Notes: generated from the letters alone by a model not told the origin. 64,000 nucleotides of DNA from Fibrobacter sp. (GCA_017642335.1 JAGCPF010000071.1:1-64000); one strand, 5' to 3'; positions 53,360 to 62,884 are shown, numbered from the stretch's first letter. Numbers and translations are program-made.

Positions 53360-53379
53360 CCACCAATCACTAACCACTA
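53346..53379. repeat. Word repeat spanning a gene end
   Basis: CCCCTAATCACTAACCACC continuing AATCACTAACCACT encodes the last codons of the fusion gene and the gap to the next gene. The 16-mer at 53350-53365 is identical to 42878-42893. Confidence 0.75.
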
Positions 53380-53383
53380 TTTC

Positions 53384-54376
53384 ATGAAAGCCATCCTGAT
53401 TATCGCTCACCATTGCATTTTACCCGGTGCCTACAAGGGCTTTGAAGGTATTTTAGACAAGTTGCACCACGACTTGCCCGGCATGCGTGTGGCGAGTACG
53501 AGCCTGTTGGATTTGGAAAACGATCTGCGTACGCTCCTCCGCGAGGATGTGGAATCGGTGACGCTTTTGCCGTTCCTGCTCTTGAACGGCCAGCATACAA
53601 AAAACGACGTTCCCCGCGTGGTTGCAAAGTTGCAGGCTGAATTCCCGCAGATTCCCATTACACTGTTGCCTTGCCTCGGCGACTGGAAGGAATTCGCCAA
53701 CATGGTCGTCGCCGGAATTCGAAATGCTCAACATGAGATTAATTCAGAGCGAGATTGCTTCGTCGAACAAAGTTCTCCTCGCAATGACAAAAGTTTGGAC
53801 GATAATGCTTCATCCTCGCACCTCGGGCCCCGAGCCTCGTCCCTCTTCTCCATCGAACTCAACCTCGAGGGTAAAAATGTCCTCGTTGTGGGCGGTGGCC
53901 GCATTGCGCTACGCAAGGTCAAGACGCTTTTGCCGACCGGAGCTCGCATCACCGTCGTCGCCCCGCAATTCGATCCAGAATTTTCTCTCGTCTCTCGTCT
54001 CCCCATAGGGGATAACATCCACTACGGGGCAAAGCCCCGAGTGTCGTATATCTCGTCTCTCGTCTTAATCAATCGTCCTTACGAGCCGCTCGACCTCCGT
54101 GGCATCTTCATGGTCTTTATTTGCACCGACCAGCCTGCCGTCAATGCGCAAGTTTCAAATGACGCCCGCGCCCGTCGCATTCTGGTCAATAACGCCTGTG
54201 ATTACCTCGACGGCGACTTTATCGTGCCCGCCCGCATGGATTTTGGTGAAAACATCGCCGTGACCGTCTCTACGCAGGGTCGCGCCCCCTCGCTCGCCAA
54301 GAAACTCAAACAAAAAATCCAGGCCGAATGGGCCGAAGGCCTCGAACAGGTCGAACGCGAATTTTTAAATTCATGA
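53384..54376 (+). CDS. CbiX-like chelatase / siroheme synthase (precorrin-2 dehydrogenase) fusion
   Basis: A 330-residue protein. The N-terminal part (residues 1-115: [39 protein letters not shown]) resembles a short CbiX/SirB sirohydrochlorin chelatase; the C-terminal part (about residues 155-330) is the NAD-binding dehydrogenase half of CysG/Met8 ([55 protein letters not shown]). The two steps, oxidation of precorrin-2 and metal insertion, give siroheme. Linkers [16 protein letters not shown] and [17 protein letters not shown] are encoded by repeat DNA. It sits between the SUMT/HemD fusion and hemB. Confidence 0.8.
   Translation: MKAILIIAHHCILPGAYKGFEGILDKLHHDLPGMRVASTSLLDLENDLRTLLREDVESVTLLPFLLLNGQHTKNDVPRVVAKLQAEFPQIPITLLPCLGDWKEFANMVVAGIRNAQHEINSERDCFVEQSSPRNDKSLDDNASSSHLGPRASSLFSIELNLEGKNVLVVGGGRIALRKVKTLLPTGARITVVAPQFDPEFSLVSRLPIGDNIHYGAKPRVSYISSLVLINRPYEPLDLRGIFMVFICTDQPAVNAQVSNDARARRILVNNACDYLDGDFIVPARMDFGENIAVTVSTQGRAPSLAKKLKQKIQAEWAEGLEQVEREFLNS
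53741..53790 (+). repeat. REP-like repeat in the linker of the siroheme gene
   Basis: AGCGAGATTGCTTCGTC and TCCTCGCAATGACA (53749-53790) are REP-like arms encoding [16 protein letters not shown] between the CbiX-like and dehydrogenase parts; further words CCTCGCACCTCG and CCTCGTCCC follow. Confidence 0.6.
53985..54066 (+). repeat. Word repeats flanking a GC hairpin inside the dehydrogenase domain
   Basis: CTCTCGTCTCTCGTCT (53985-54000) and TCTCGTCTCTCGTCT (54051-54065) flank a CGGGGCAAAGCCCCG hairpin (54025-54039). All is in frame. The words are the inverse complement of those at 51925-51955. Confidence 0.7.
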
Positions 54377-54380
54377 TATT

Positions 54381-55349
54381 ATGATTATCCGTCCTCGTCG
54401 CTTACGCAAGAATGAAACCATCCGCAACATGGTTGCGGAAACCGCAGTTAACCCCGATTCGCTCGTTTACCCGATGTTCGTGGTAGAAGGGGAGGGCATC
54501 AAGGAAGAAATTCCGTCGATGCCCGGGCAGTTCCGTTTTTCTATCGATGAAATCTTGAAGGAACTCGAAAGCTGCGTTGCGCTGGGAATCAAGTCGATAT
54601 TGCTTTTCGGCATCCCGCACCACAAGGACGAATTGGCGACGTGTGCCTACGACGACGATGGCATCGTACAGCGTGCGGTGCGCTCCATCAAGGCTCATTT
54701 CCCCGATTTGTACGTGATTACTGATGTGTGCCTTTGCGAGTACATGAGTCACGGGCATTGCGGGATTATCAAGGATGGCGACGTGGATAACGACCCGACG
54801 CTGGAACTCCTTGCGAAGACGGCGCTTTCGCACGCGATTGCCGGAGCCGACATGGTTGCCCCTTCCGACATGATGGACGGCCGAGTGGGAGCCATCCGCA
54901 AATGCCTTGATGAACACGGGTTCACGAATACGCCTATCATGGCTTACAGCGCGAAGTTCGCGAGCGCCTATTACGGGCCGTTCCGCGATGCTGCCGATTC
55001 CGCTCCGCATTTTGGCAATCGCAAGAGCTACCAGATGGATGTGCGCAACGGTCGTGAGGCGATGCGCGAAGTGGCGCTCGATATCGAGGAAGGTGCCGAC
55101 ATCGTGATGGTGAAGCCGGGCTTGGCCTTCCTGGACGTGCTGCGCGAGACCGCCGGGATAAGTGACGTGCCTGTGGCTGTCTACAACGTGAGCGGCGAGT
55201 ATTCCATGGTGAAGGCTGCCGCAAAGATGGGCTGGATTGACGAAAACGCCATTATCCGCGAAAATTTGCTGGCCTTCAAGCGTGCCGGAGCTGATATCAT
55301 CATCACCTACCACGCCAAGGAAGCGTTGGAAAAGGGCTTGCTGAAATGA
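54381..55349 (+). CDS. hemB: Porphobilinogen synthase (delta-aminolevulinate dehydratase)
   Basis: A 322-residue enzyme joining two aminolevulinate molecules to porphobilinogen. It has the zinc-type metal site [14 protein letters not shown], the Schiff-base lysines in [17 protein letters not shown] and [13 protein letters not shown], and the start [18 protein letters not shown]. Length is normal and no repeat insertions are present, unlike the two preceding genes. It starts 4 nt after the siroheme gene and overlaps hemL by 4 nt, so it is in one operon. Confidence 0.97.
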   Translation: MIIRPRRLRKNETIRNMVAETAVNPDSLVYPMFVVEGEGIKEEIPSMPGQFRFSIDEILKELESCVALGIKSILLFGIPHHKDELATCAYDDDGIVQRAVRSIKAHFPDLYVITDVCLCEYMSHGHCGIIKDGDVDNDPTLELLAKTALSHAIAGADMVAPSDMMDGRVGAIRKCLDEHGFTNTPIMAYSAKFASAYYGPFRDAADSAPHFGNRKSYQMDVRNGREAMREVALDIEEGADIVMVKPGLAFLDVLRETAGISDVPVAVYNVSGEYSMVKAAAKMGWIDENAIIRENLLAFKRAGADIIITYHAKEALEKGLLK

Positions 55350-56632
55350 ACCATTCCCTGAGTGAAAAACTTTTTGCCGAAGCCAAGAACCTGATGCCGG
55401 GCGGCGTGAACAGCCCGGTGCGCGCATTCGGGAACGTGGGGGCGACTCCTCCGTTTATTGCCCGTGCGAAGGGCAGCCACATCTACGATGTGGACGGTAA
55501 CGATTACATTGATTACGTGGGTAGCTGGGGCCCGATGCTTTTGGGACACGCTCACGATGCTGTTGTCAAGGCGGTGGCCGAAACGGCGCAGAACGGACTC
55601 AGTTTCGGCGCCCCGTGCGGCTTAGAATCCAAGCTGGCGAAGCTCGTGATGGAGTTGGTGCCGAGCGTGGAGATGATCCGCATGGTGAACAGCGGGACCG
55701 AGGCGACGATGAGCGCCATCCGTGCGGCCCGTGGCTTTACCGGCCGCGACAAGATTGTGAAGTTTGAAGGCTGCTACCACGGCCACAGCGACAGCTTGCT
55801 TATCAAGGCTGGCTCGGGCATGCTCACCACGGGCAAGCCGAGCAGCAAGGGCGTTCCGGCCGACCTCGCGAAGTACACGCTCACGCTCCAGTACAACGAC
55901 GTGTCGGGCGTGAAGGAACTCTTTGACAAGATCGGCGACGAGATTGCTGGCGTCATCGTGGAACCGGTGGCTGGCAACATGGGTGTCGTGCCCGCGAAGC
56001 CAGAATTCCTGCAGACGCTTTCCGAAGAGACCAAGAAGCATGGCGCGCTCCTGATCGTGGACGAAGTCATGACGGGTTTCCGTGTGGGCATCCATTGTGC
56101 GCAGGGCCTGTATGGCATCAAACCCGACCTCACGACATTTGGGAAGATTATCGGCGGAGGTATGCCGGTGGGTGCCTACGGTGGTCGCTTGGACGTAATG
56201 CAGCAAATTGCTCCGCTCGGCGGCATTTACCAGGCGGGCACGCTTTCGGGCAATCCGGTCGCGATGGCGGCTGGGTTAACGACGATGCAAGAACTCGTGG
56301 CGCACCCTGAATACTACGAGCATGCCGAAGCGATGACGACTCGTCTGCTTACGGGGATCAAGGCCGCAGCTGCCGAAGCGGGAATTCCGCTGGCTGTGAA
56401 CCAGGTGGGGGCGATGGGCTGCATCTTCTTTACCGAAGGTCCGGTGGAGTGTTTTGCCGATGTGCAGAAATCCGACTTGGAACTGTTTCGCAAGTATTTC
56501 CTCGGCATGCTCGACGAGGGCATCTACCTTGCCCCGAGCCAGTTCGAGGCAATCTTCGTAAGTGCTGTGCATACAGAAAGCGACATCGACCGTACCGTCG
56601 ATGCCGCTAGAAAAGTTTTCAAGACGCTTTAA
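55346..56632 (+). CDS. hemL: Glutamate-1-semialdehyde 2,1-aminomutase
   Basis: A 428-residue PLP enzyme making aminolevulinate, the C5-pathway precursor used by HemB. It shows [38 protein letters not shown] and the PLP lysine in [22 protein letters not shown] overlap with hemB indicates coupling. hemA, the preceding step, is not in this window. The gene ends in a 4-nt overlap with the convergent acyl-CoA synthetase gene and no terminator is seen. Confidence 0.97.
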   Translation: MNHSLSEKLFAEAKNLMPGGVNSPVRAFGNVGATPPFIARAKGSHIYDVDGNDYIDYVGSWGPMLLGHAHDAVVKAVAETAQNGLSFGAPCGLESKLAKLVMELVPSVEMIRMVNSGTEATMSAIRAARGFTGRDKIVKFEGCYHGHSDSLLIKAGSGMLTTGKPSSKGVPADLAKYTLTLQYNDVSGVKELFDKIGDEIAGVIVEPVAGNMGVVPAKPEFLQTLSEETKKHGALLIVDEVMTGFRVGIHCAQGLYGIKPDLTTFGKIIGGGMPVGAYGGRLDVMQQIAPLGGIYQAGTLSGNPVAMAAGLTTMQELVAHPEYYEHAEAMTTRLLTGIKAAAAEAGIPLAVNQVGAMGCIFFTEGPVECFADVQKSDLELFRKYFLGMLDEGIYLAPSQFEAIFVSAVHTESDIDRTVDAARKVFKTL

Positions 56633-58365
56633 GATTCGGCGCTGTTGTCGGCCGGTGCCTCCGCGTTTTCGTTGGAGGCGTTTTCGGTGTTTTCGGCGTT
56701 CTTCGCTTCGGCATCCTTGTCACGGATGGTGGCGCGGCGAATCTTTCCGCTGATGGTCTTGGGCAGTTCCGTCACGAAGTCGATGATGCGCGGGCTCTTG
56801 TAGCTGGCGGCAACCTTCTTCGTGAACAGCTGGATTTCCTTTGCGAGTTCCTTTGACGCCTCGTAGCCCTTCTGGAGCACGATGGTCGCCTTGACTGCCT
56901 GACCGCGGTCCTTGTCCTCGACGCCGGTGACGGCGACTTCGAGCACTGCCGGGTGCTTGTGGATGACTTCTTCCACTTCGAAGGGGCTGATGCGGTAGCC
57001 GGAACTCTTGATGAGGTCGTCGTTGCGGCCTACAAACCAGTAGTAACCGTCCTTGTCGCGGGTAGCGGTGTCGCCCGTATGGTAAACTCCGCCTTCGAAA
57101 ACCTTCTCGGTGCGTTCGTCGTCGCGGTAATAGCCGCCGAACATGCCGAATGGCTTGCCTTGGTCAATCTTGATGATGAGTTCGCCGACTTCGTCATCGG
57201 CGCAGGGCTCGCCGTCCGCGTTCACGATTTCCATGCGGTATCCCGGCGAGGGCTTGCCCATGGATCCAGGATGTGGCTCGCTAAATCCGAAGTTGCCCGT
57301 GGTGAGCGTGAGTTCCGTCTGTCCGTAGCCTTCTTGCATGCGGAGGCCTGTCTGTTCGTAGAACTTGTTGTAGATATCCACGTTCAAGGCTTCGCCTGCG
57401 GTAGTGCAGTGTTTGAGGCTTGAAAGGTCGTACTTGCCGATGCCGTGCTGCAAAATGTAGCGGTATACGGTTGGCGGTGCACAGAACGTGGTCACCTTGT
57501 ATTCGGCCATCTTTTCGAGCAGCTTGCCGGGGATGAACACCTTCATGTCGTAGGTGAACACGGCAGACCCTGCAATCCACTGGCCGTAAATCTTGCCCCA
57601 GAGCGCCTTGGCCCATCCTGTCTCGGCGACGGTCAGGTGGCGGCCTCCATCGACCACGTGTTGCCAGTATTTGGCGGTCACGATATGGCCGAGCGGGTAG
57701 GTGAAGGTGTGCGCGACCATTTTCGGGTTCGAACTGGTTCCGCTCGTGAAGTAGACAATCATGATGTCGTCGTTGTGCGTGGCGGCATCCCCTTCGGGAC
57801 GTTCGAACTTTGCGGGGAAAATTTCGTAGTCGTCGTAGAAGCTAATCCAGTTCTGACGGGCGGTTTGGCCGACGGTTACGAGCTTTTCGACATAAGTGCA
57901 TTTGGATTTAGCCTTGTCCACTTCTTTCTGGAGTGCGGGCTCGTCGTAGGTGACGACCATCTTCACTTCGGCAGCCTTGAAGCGGTATTCCAGGTCTTCG
58001 GCGGCGAGCATGTTCGTTGCCGGAATGGCGATGGCACCGATGCGGTGGAGCGCCAACAAGAAGAACCAGAATTCGTAGCGACGGCGCAAAATGAGCATCA
58101 CGCGGTCGCCCTTCTTGATTCCCTGTTCCACGAGGAAGTTTGCCGTGCGCTGGGATGCCAGCGAGATATCCTTGAACGTGAAAATGTGGCTTTCGTCGTT
58201 GTCGTCGCACCACACTAGGGCTTCGCGCTTAGGCTCTGTCTTTGCATACTCGTCTACGACGTCGTAGGCGAAGTTGAAATTATCCGGAATCGAAATCTTG
58301 AAATTGTTATAGAGGTCTTCGTACGACTCGTAGTCAATGCGAGAGATGAACTTGTTGAGCAGCAT
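56629..58365 (-). CDS. AMP-forming acyl-CoA synthetase
   Basis: A 578-residue adenylate-forming enzyme of the acetyl/medium-chain acyl-CoA synthetase group. Core motifs: [13 protein letters not shown] (P loop), [47 protein letters not shown] and the catalytic lysine region [15 protein letters not shown]. The last 30 residues form an acidic Asn/Ala/Glu tail that is not part of the family fold. Substrate (acetate, propionate or a longer acid) cannot be set from sequence. GGAATACA precedes the ATG; the deacetylase-like gene lies 23 nt upstream, so they may be cotranscribed. Confidence 0.9.
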   Translation of the reverse strand: MLLNKFISRIDYESYEDLYNNFKISIPDNFNFAYDVVDEYAKTEPKREALVWCDDNDESHIFTFKDISLASQRTANFLVEQGIKKGDRVMLILRRRYEFWFFLLALHRIGAIAIPATNMLAAEDLEYRFKAAEVKMVVTYDEPALQKEVDKAKSKCTYVEKLVTVGQTARQNWISFYDDYEIFPAKFERPEGDAATHNDDIMIVYFTSGTSSNPKMVAHTFTYPLGHIVTAKYWQHVVDGGRHLTVAETGWAKALWGKIYGQWIAGSAVFTYDMKVFIPGKLLEKMAEYKVTTFCAPPTVYRYILQHGIGKYDLSSLKHCTTAGEALNVDIYNKFYEQTGLRMQEGYGQTELTLTTGNFGFSEPHPGSMGKPSPGYRMEIVNADGEPCADDEVGELIIKIDQGKPFGMFGGYYRDDERTEKVFEGGVYHTGDTATRDKDGYYWFVGRNDDLIKSSGYRISPFEVEEVIHKHPAVLEVAVTGVEDKDRGQAVKATIVLQKGYEASKELAKEIQLFTKKVAASYKSPRIIDFVTELPKTISGKIRRATIRDKDAEAKNAENTENASNENAEAPADNSAES

Positions 58366-58388
58366 TGTTGTATTCCGTTATGGGAGCC

Positions 58389-59159
58389 TTACAGGTCCCT
58401 GTACATGACCTTTTCGCGCAAGGTCGATATGTAACGTACCATGTTCAGGATGCGCTTTTCGCCGATGGTCCTGAAATCCTTGTCGTGGAATACCAGACGG
58501 TGGACTCCGCCCGGCAGGAGCATCTTGAGGCAGGCGTAGGTCTGCGCAATTCCAAGAAGCGTGGTGGGAATGATGGAGAAACTCAGCGTCCCGGAGCGGG
58601 TCTTCTTGACTCGACCGTCGACCATCTGGTAGATGCCGTGGTAGTCCTCGTAGTAGTCGAAGATGTCGAGCGCGAGTTTTTTCAAGTGCTTGTTTCCGAA
58701 CCAGATGGGAGGGATGAAGCCGGAGGGCGATCCGTTCCCGTGGGCCTTCCAGAGGGCGAGGCTGCGCTTGAGGAGCGCCTGCGTGAAGCGTTCGTCCAGT
58801 CCTGCGAATTCGGCTTCGTTGTTCGAAAACCAGAGTGCCAACTTGCCCGAGATGCTGCGCTTGATAGAAAGGTCGGCGCGGTGACGGGCTCCGTGGAGCA
58901 TGATCTCGTAGCCGTCTTCCACGAATTTCTCGAGTTCTTCGCGGAATTGTTCTGCCTCGGATTCCGGTGCGGCTCCGAAGGCGGGAATCACGGCGATGCT
59001 AATGGGGGAGCCTGCCGCTTCTGCAATCTTGCGGATTTGGATGCTGGCTTTCTTGTAGTTCAGAACGCTAAAGCTGTGGTAGCAGAGGATGAATTTCTTC
59101 TTCTTCTGAAATGTGGCCTCGGCAGCCTGGATGTCGGCGATGTCCTTGTTGTGTTCCAT
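58389..59159 (-). CDS. Polysaccharide-deacetylase-like protein (DUF2334 type)
   Basis: A 256-residue soluble protein with the deacetylase-like core: FILCYHSFSVLNY near residue 25, ISIAVIPAFG, GYEIMLHGARHRAD with H-x-x-x-H metal ligands, GFIPPIWFGN, and a late GVHRLVFHDKDF. No signal peptide, so probably cytoplasmic. Relatives are uncharacterised and may act on envelope glycans or lipids. It is 6 nt downstream of a small membrane-protein gene. Confidence 0.78.
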   Translation of the reverse strand: MEHNKDIADIQAAEATFQKKKKFILCYHSFSVLNYKKASIQIRKIAEAAGSPISIAVIPAFGAAPESEAEQFREELEKFVEDGYEIMLHGARHRADLSIKRSISGKLALWFSNNEAEFAGLDERFTQALLKRSLALWKAHGNGSPSGFIPPIWFGNKHLKKLALDIFDYYEDYHGIYQMVDGRVKKTRSGTLSFSIIPTTLLGIAQTYACLKMLLPGGVHRLVFHDKDFRTIGEKRILNMVRYISTLREKVMYRDL

Positions 59160-59165
59160 GACGGT

Positions 59166-59300
59166 CTACCTGTGGTTGTCGCGGTCGGGAGAATAGATTT
59201 CTTCCTCGAGTTTCTGCGAGATGAAGAGATGATAGAAGAAAAACAGGATTGCCGTGATGACGGAAACCTTGAACCATGATTTAAACAGCCAATCGGACAT
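59166..59300 (-). CDS. Small membrane protein (44 aa)
   Basis: A 44-residue protein MSDWLFKSWFKVSVITAILF followed by FFYHLFISQK and a charged tail. One transmembrane segment (about residues 11-28). A perfect AAAGGAG ribosome site 5 nt upstream supports translation. It is cotranscribed with the deacetylase-like gene. Function unknown. Confidence 0.65.
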   Translation of the reverse strand: MSDWLFKSWFKVSVITAILFFFYHLFISQKLEEEIYSPDRDNHR

Positions 59301-59426
59301 GGGGGCTCCTTTGAAATCTACTGCAAAAATACATAATCTATGTCGAGACTGAACATTTGTCGCATTAAAAAACACTTTTGATTATATGCGTTTTTTCAAA
59401 AAAAAGACTTTTTTGGGGGTAATCCC

Positions 59427-59461
59427 TTGCCAAGGTATGTTGAATTTGATAATTTTGGGGC
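59427..59461 (+). promoter_or_regulatory. trp operon promoter
   Basis: TTGCCA (59427-59432), 17-nt spacer, TAATTT (59450-59455), or GATAAT (59448-59453) with a shorter spacer. The leader-peptide ATG is 6-8 nt further, so the leader peptide would be read from a nearly leaderless mRNA. 59301-59426 shows nothing else beyond AT-rich DNA. Confidence 0.55.
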
Positions 59462-59515
59462 ATGGTGAACGCAACAAGTGCAATTTTCAATCGTCGTTGG
59501 TGGCGCGGACTCTGA
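59462..59515 (+). CDS. trpL: trp leader peptide
   Basis: A 17-codon ORF, MVNATSAIFNRRWWRGL, with tandem Trp codons at positions 13-14 directly before the first pairing segment of an attenuator. This is the classical arrangement in which ribosome stalling at Trp codons under tryptophan shortage frees segment 2 to form the antiterminator. No ribosome site is seen; a promoter ends just upstream. Confidence 0.9.
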   Translation: MVNATSAIFNRRWWRGL

Positions 59516-59593
59516 CATAGAGCCCGGTATTTGTAGCAAATCACCCAAGATTTTAAGCAAAGGCTTCCGGACTCACGGAGGCCTTCCTTTTTT
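59506..59593 (+). terminator. trp attenuator with mutually exclusive stems
   Basis: Segment 1 CGGACTC (59506-59512) and segment 3 CCGGACTC (59567-59574) are near copies; each can pair with segment 2 GAGCCCGG (59520-59527). Segment 3 also belongs to the terminator: AAGGCTTCCG (59560-59569) with CGGAGGCCTT (59576-59585), 10 bp including one G-U pair, followed by CC and six T residues (59588-59593). This gives the 1:2, 2:3 and 3:4 structures of a textbook attenuator. Confidence 0.9.
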
Positions 59594-59678
59594 GCTTAAA
59601 ACGAAATCCTCCGGGACGAAAAAGCCTTTGCGGAACCCGAAACGAAAAGGCAAACGAATTTTTAAACCAGAGGATAAC

Positions 59679-61127
59679 ATGACAACCGCAACAAAGCACA
59701 TTACGGAAAGTCCAAACTACGAACCCCGTACCGACAGCATCTACGTGGCGCTGCCCGGTGAACGTTACACCCCGTTTTCGCTCGGCAAGAAGCTCGGCGC
59801 GAAGGCCATCTTTGAATCGGCAAGCTTCTCGCATGGCCGCAGCCGCTACTCTACCTTGATGGTGGACGAAGGCTTCCGTCTGCGCCAGAACGAGAAGGAC
59901 GTGAGCATCATCATCGACGGCAAGGAAAGCACGTTCCTCAAGGAAGGCGAAGGTGACATTCTCGACGCCCTCACGCTGATCTCTGCCGAAAATACGGTGC
60001 CGCCCAACCAGATTCCTATTCCTTCTTCGGGCGTGGGCTACCTCGGTTACGAATTCTGTGCCCGCTGCGATACGATTCGCCTCGCCCCGCAGGTAGACGA
60101 ACTCAACATTCCCGAAGCTGAATTCCTGGTGGGCCACATCTACATCGTGTTCGACCACTTTACCGAAAAGCTTCACCTGTTCGCCCTGAACTACGAAGAG
60201 CACCAGATTGATTTGAAGGCGGCCATCGAGAATGTGAAAACTCGCCTCGCGGATTTGGACTTCAGTTACCTCGCTCCCGAACCGCAGTACGGCAAGGGCA
60301 TTACGATGACCGACCTGGAACAGTCCCGCAAGGAATACGTGGAAAAGGTAGAAGCATTGCAGAAGCATATCATTGCTGGCAACATCGTGCAGGCCGTGCC
60401 TTCTCGCCGCATCCAGTTTGCAAGCGACATCGCGGCGCTCGACATTTACCGCCGCCTCCGCACGGTAAACCCGTCTCCGTATATGTTCTTCCTTGATTAC
60501 GGTACGCACCAGTTTATCGGTGCCTCGCCGGAGAGCCTCGTGCGCGTGCGTGAAGGCATTGCGACGATTCACCCGATTGCAGGTACCCGCCGCCGCGGTA
60601 AAGACGACGTCGAAGACGAAGCCCTGATGAAGAACTTGAAGGGCGACCCGAAGGAACGCGCCGAACACCTGATGCTCGTGGACTTGGCCCGTAACGACCT
60701 CGGCCGCGTCTGCGAAGCCGGTACGGTGGAAACCACCAAGTACATGGAATGCGAAAAGTTCAGCCACGTGATTCACCTGGTCTCTGACGTGCAGGGCCGT
60801 GTGGCGAAGAACAAGAAGGCGATTGAAGTGCTGCGCTCCAGCTTCCCGGCAGGGACGGTGAGCGGCGCCCCGAAAATCAGCGCGATTGAAATCCTTTCTG
60901 GCCTCGAGAAGGTCAAACGCCGCTTCTACGCCGGTGCGGTGGGCTACATGGAATCCGACGGTGACTTGGATTTCTGCATCGCCATCCGTTGCTGCCTCAA
61001 GCAGGGCAAGACCATCAGCCTGCAGGCCGGTGGTGGCATTGTCGCGGCCTCGAATGCCGACCGCGAATTTGAAGAAACGAACGAAAAGCTCGGAGCAATC
61101 AGGGCTGTACTGGAGGGGGATCAATAA
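59679..61127 (+). CDS. trpE: Anthranilate synthase component I
   Basis: A 482-residue chorismate-using enzyme making anthranilate with TrpG-supplied ammonia. C-terminal landmarks: PSPYMFFLDYGTHQFIGASPE, HPIAGTRRRGKDDVEDEAL, HLMLVDLARNDLGRVCEAG, PAGTVSGAPKISAIEI and GYMESDGDLDFCIAIR. The start MTTATKHITES follows AGAGG by 6 nt; the longer frame crosses the attenuator and was rejected. Followed after a 119-nt repeat element by trpGD. Confidence 0.96.
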   Translation: MTTATKHITESPNYEPRTDSIYVALPGERYTPFSLGKKLGAKAIFESASFSHGRSRYSTLMVDEGFRLRQNEKDVSIIIDGKESTFLKEGEGDILDALTLISAENTVPPNQIPIPSSGVGYLGYEFCARCDTIRLAPQVDELNIPEAEFLVGHIYIVFDHFTEKLHLFALNYEEHQIDLKAAIENVKTRLADLDFSYLAPEPQYGKGITMTDLEQSRKEYVEKVEALQKHIIAGNIVQAVPSRRIQFASDIAALDIYRRLRTVNPSPYMFFLDYGTHQFIGASPESLVRVREGIATIHPIAGTRRRGKDDVEDEALMKNLKGDPKERAEHLMLVDLARNDLGRVCEAGTVETTKYMECEKFSHVIHLVSDVQGRVAKNKKAIEVLRSSFPAGTVSGAPKISAIEILSGLEKVKRRFYAGAVGYMESDGDLDFCIAIRCCLKQGKTISLQAGGGIVAASNADREFEETNEKLGAIRAVLEGDQ

Positions 61128-61231
61128 TTAATGGATAATGAATAATGGGTGATTGATAATTAAAAAAATTGCGGCGAAGCCGCCAAACTAAAAAATCATC
61201 AATTATCCATCATCAATCATCAATTATTATA
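61123..61231. repeat. Word-repeat inverted element between trpE and trpGD
   Basis: Left arm 61123-61162 (words such as GGATAATG, AATAATGG, GATTGATAATT) and right arm 61194-61231 (AATTATCC, ATCATCAATC, ATCAATTATT) are imperfect inverse copies. Between them are GCGGC/GCCGC (61171-61183, GAA loop) and GCCAAACTAAAA (61182-61193). It begins within the trpE stop region and ends just before the trpGD ribosome site, so it is transcribed within the operon. Confidence 0.75.
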
Positions 61232-61246
61232 ATAAGGATTTTCACT

Positions 61247-62842
61247 ATGATCGTCATTATCGACAACTACGACTCTTTTACTTACAACGTTTATCAGGCG
61301 TTGGCCAAGATTACCACTGAAGAAATCCGCGTGCTCCGTAGCCGCGAATGCACCGTCGCCGACATTGAAAAGCTCTCCCCGAGCCGCCTCATCGTGAGTC
61401 CGGGCCCGGGCCGTCCCGAAGACGCCGGCATATCCGTGGAAGCCATCAAGCACTTTGCGGGCAAGCTCCCGATTCTCGGCGTGTGCCTCGGCCATCAGGC
61501 CATCGGTTACGCTTTCGGTGCGAAGATTGTGCAGGCCAAGTTCATCAAGCACGGCATCGCCGAAGAAATTGACCTCGACGGCAAGGGACTCTTCCGCACC
61601 ATCGGCAAGAAGAACATCTTCACGCGTTACCACAGCCTCGTCATTGACGAAGCGACGCTCTCTCCGGACTTCGAAGTGACCGCCCGCGCTACCGACGGCG
61701 ACATCATGGGCATTCGTCACAAGACGCTCCCGATTGAAGGCGTGCAGTTCCACCCGGAATCTATTGCCAGCGGCCGCGCCGACGAATTCTTCAAGGCGTT
61801 CCTCAACTACCGTCGCGAACCGCTTGACGTGCGCGGAATCTTGAACACGCTTACCGAAGGCAAGGACTTGAGCCACGAAACCGCCGAAATGTTCATGGAA
61901 GACTTGACCGACGGCATCATGGACGAACGCCAGATGGCCGCCATCCTGACCGCACTTTCCAGCAAGGGCCCTGTTGCCGATGAAATCGCCGGCTGCGCGA
62001 AGGTCTTGAGCAGCAAGAAGCGCAAGTTCCCCTACAGCGGTGACGAACTCACCGACATCGTGGGTACCGGTGGCGACGGCAAGGGAAGCTTCAACGTGAG
62101 CTCGCTTTCTGGCCTGATTGCTGCAAGTTGTGGCGCAAAAATTGCAAAGCACGGCAACCGCGCGGTTTCCAGTAAGTCCGGCGCCGCCGACTTCTATACG
62201 GCTGCAGGCTTCAAGCTTGACATGACTCCGGACAAGGCTGCAAGCGTCATCAACAAGACGAACTTCGTATTCCTCATGGCTCCGGTCTACCACAGTGCCA
62301 TGCGCTTTGCCGGCCCGGTTCGCGGCGTTCTCGGCGTGAAGACCATCATGAACCTGCTCGGCCCCCTCACGAACCCGGCCGAAGCCAAGTACCTGATGCT
62401 CGGTGTCTATAGCACGACCGTGCTGGAACCGTTTACCAAGGCGGCGAAGGCCCTCGGCGCCAAGCGCGTGATGGTCGCCATCTCCGATGACGGCTACGAC
62501 GAAATTTCGCCCTGCGTGCCGACGACCATCGCCGAAATCCTGGAAGATGGCGAGTACAAGACTTACCGCATCGACCCCAAGGACTTCGGCATCCCCTCCG
62601 TGGATCCCGAAGACCTCGCCGGCGGTACGGGCGTCGACAACTTCAACCTCGCTCTCGACGTGCTGAACGGCAAGGGCCGCCCGGGCATCAAGTACGCCTG
62701 CGCCCTGAACGCCGGTGCCGCCCTCTACATCAGCAAGAAGGCCTCCAGCATCAAGGAAGGCTTCGACAAGGCCATGAAGGCTATGGAAGACGGCTCCGTT
62801 CTGAAGAAGATTGAGGAAGTCAAGGTCGAAACGAACGCCTAA
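61247..62842 (+). CDS. trpGD: Anthranilate synthase glutaminase / anthranilate phosphoribosyltransferase fusion
   Basis: A 531-residue TrpG-TrpD fusion. TrpG (residues 1-195): IIDNYDSFTYNVYQAL, SPGPGRPEDAG, LGVCLGHQAIGYAFGA with nucleophile Cys, and GVQFHPES. TrpD (about residues 200-531): DIVGTGGDGKGSFNVSS (PRPP and Mg binding), KHGNRAVSSKSGAAD, GVLGVKTIMNLLGPLTNPA. It supplies ammonia to TrpE and then converts anthranilate to phosphoribosylanthranilate. AAGGA precedes the ATG; the longer frame lies in the repeat and was rejected. A terminator follows, so later trp genes are elsewhere. Confidence 0.96.
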   Translation: MIVIIDNYDSFTYNVYQALAKITTEEIRVLRSRECTVADIEKLSPSRLIVSPGPGRPEDAGISVEAIKHFAGKLPILGVCLGHQAIGYAFGAKIVQAKFIKHGIAEEIDLDGKGLFRTIGKKNIFTRYHSLVIDEATLSPDFEVTARATDGDIMGIRHKTLPIEGVQFHPESIASGRADEFFKAFLNYRREPLDVRGILNTLTEGKDLSHETAEMFMEDLTDGIMDERQMAAILTALSSKGPVADEIAGCAKVLSSKKRKFPYSGDELTDIVGTGGDGKGSFNVSSLSGLIAASCGAKIAKHGNRAVSSKSGAADFYTAAGFKLDMTPDKAASVINKTNFVFLMAPVYHSAMRFAGPVRGVLGVKTIMNLLGPLTNPAEAKYLMLGVYSTTVLEPFTKAAKALGAKRVMVAISDDGYDEISPCVPTTIAEILEDGEYKTYRIDPKDFGIPSVDPEDLAGGTGVDNFNLALDVLNGKGRPGIKYACALNAGAALYISKKASSIKEGFDKAMKAMEDGSVLKKIEEVKVETNA

Positions 62843-62855
62843 TGCCAGTGATGAA

Positions 62856-62884
62856 GGCCGCATCCGTCGGGATGCGGCCGTTTC
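62856..62884 (+). terminator. trpGD terminator
   Basis: GGCCGCATCC (62856-62865) pairs perfectly with GGATGCGGCC (62870-62879) around a 4-nt loop, followed by GTTTCTT. The T run is short but the stem is very strong. Confidence 0.8.
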
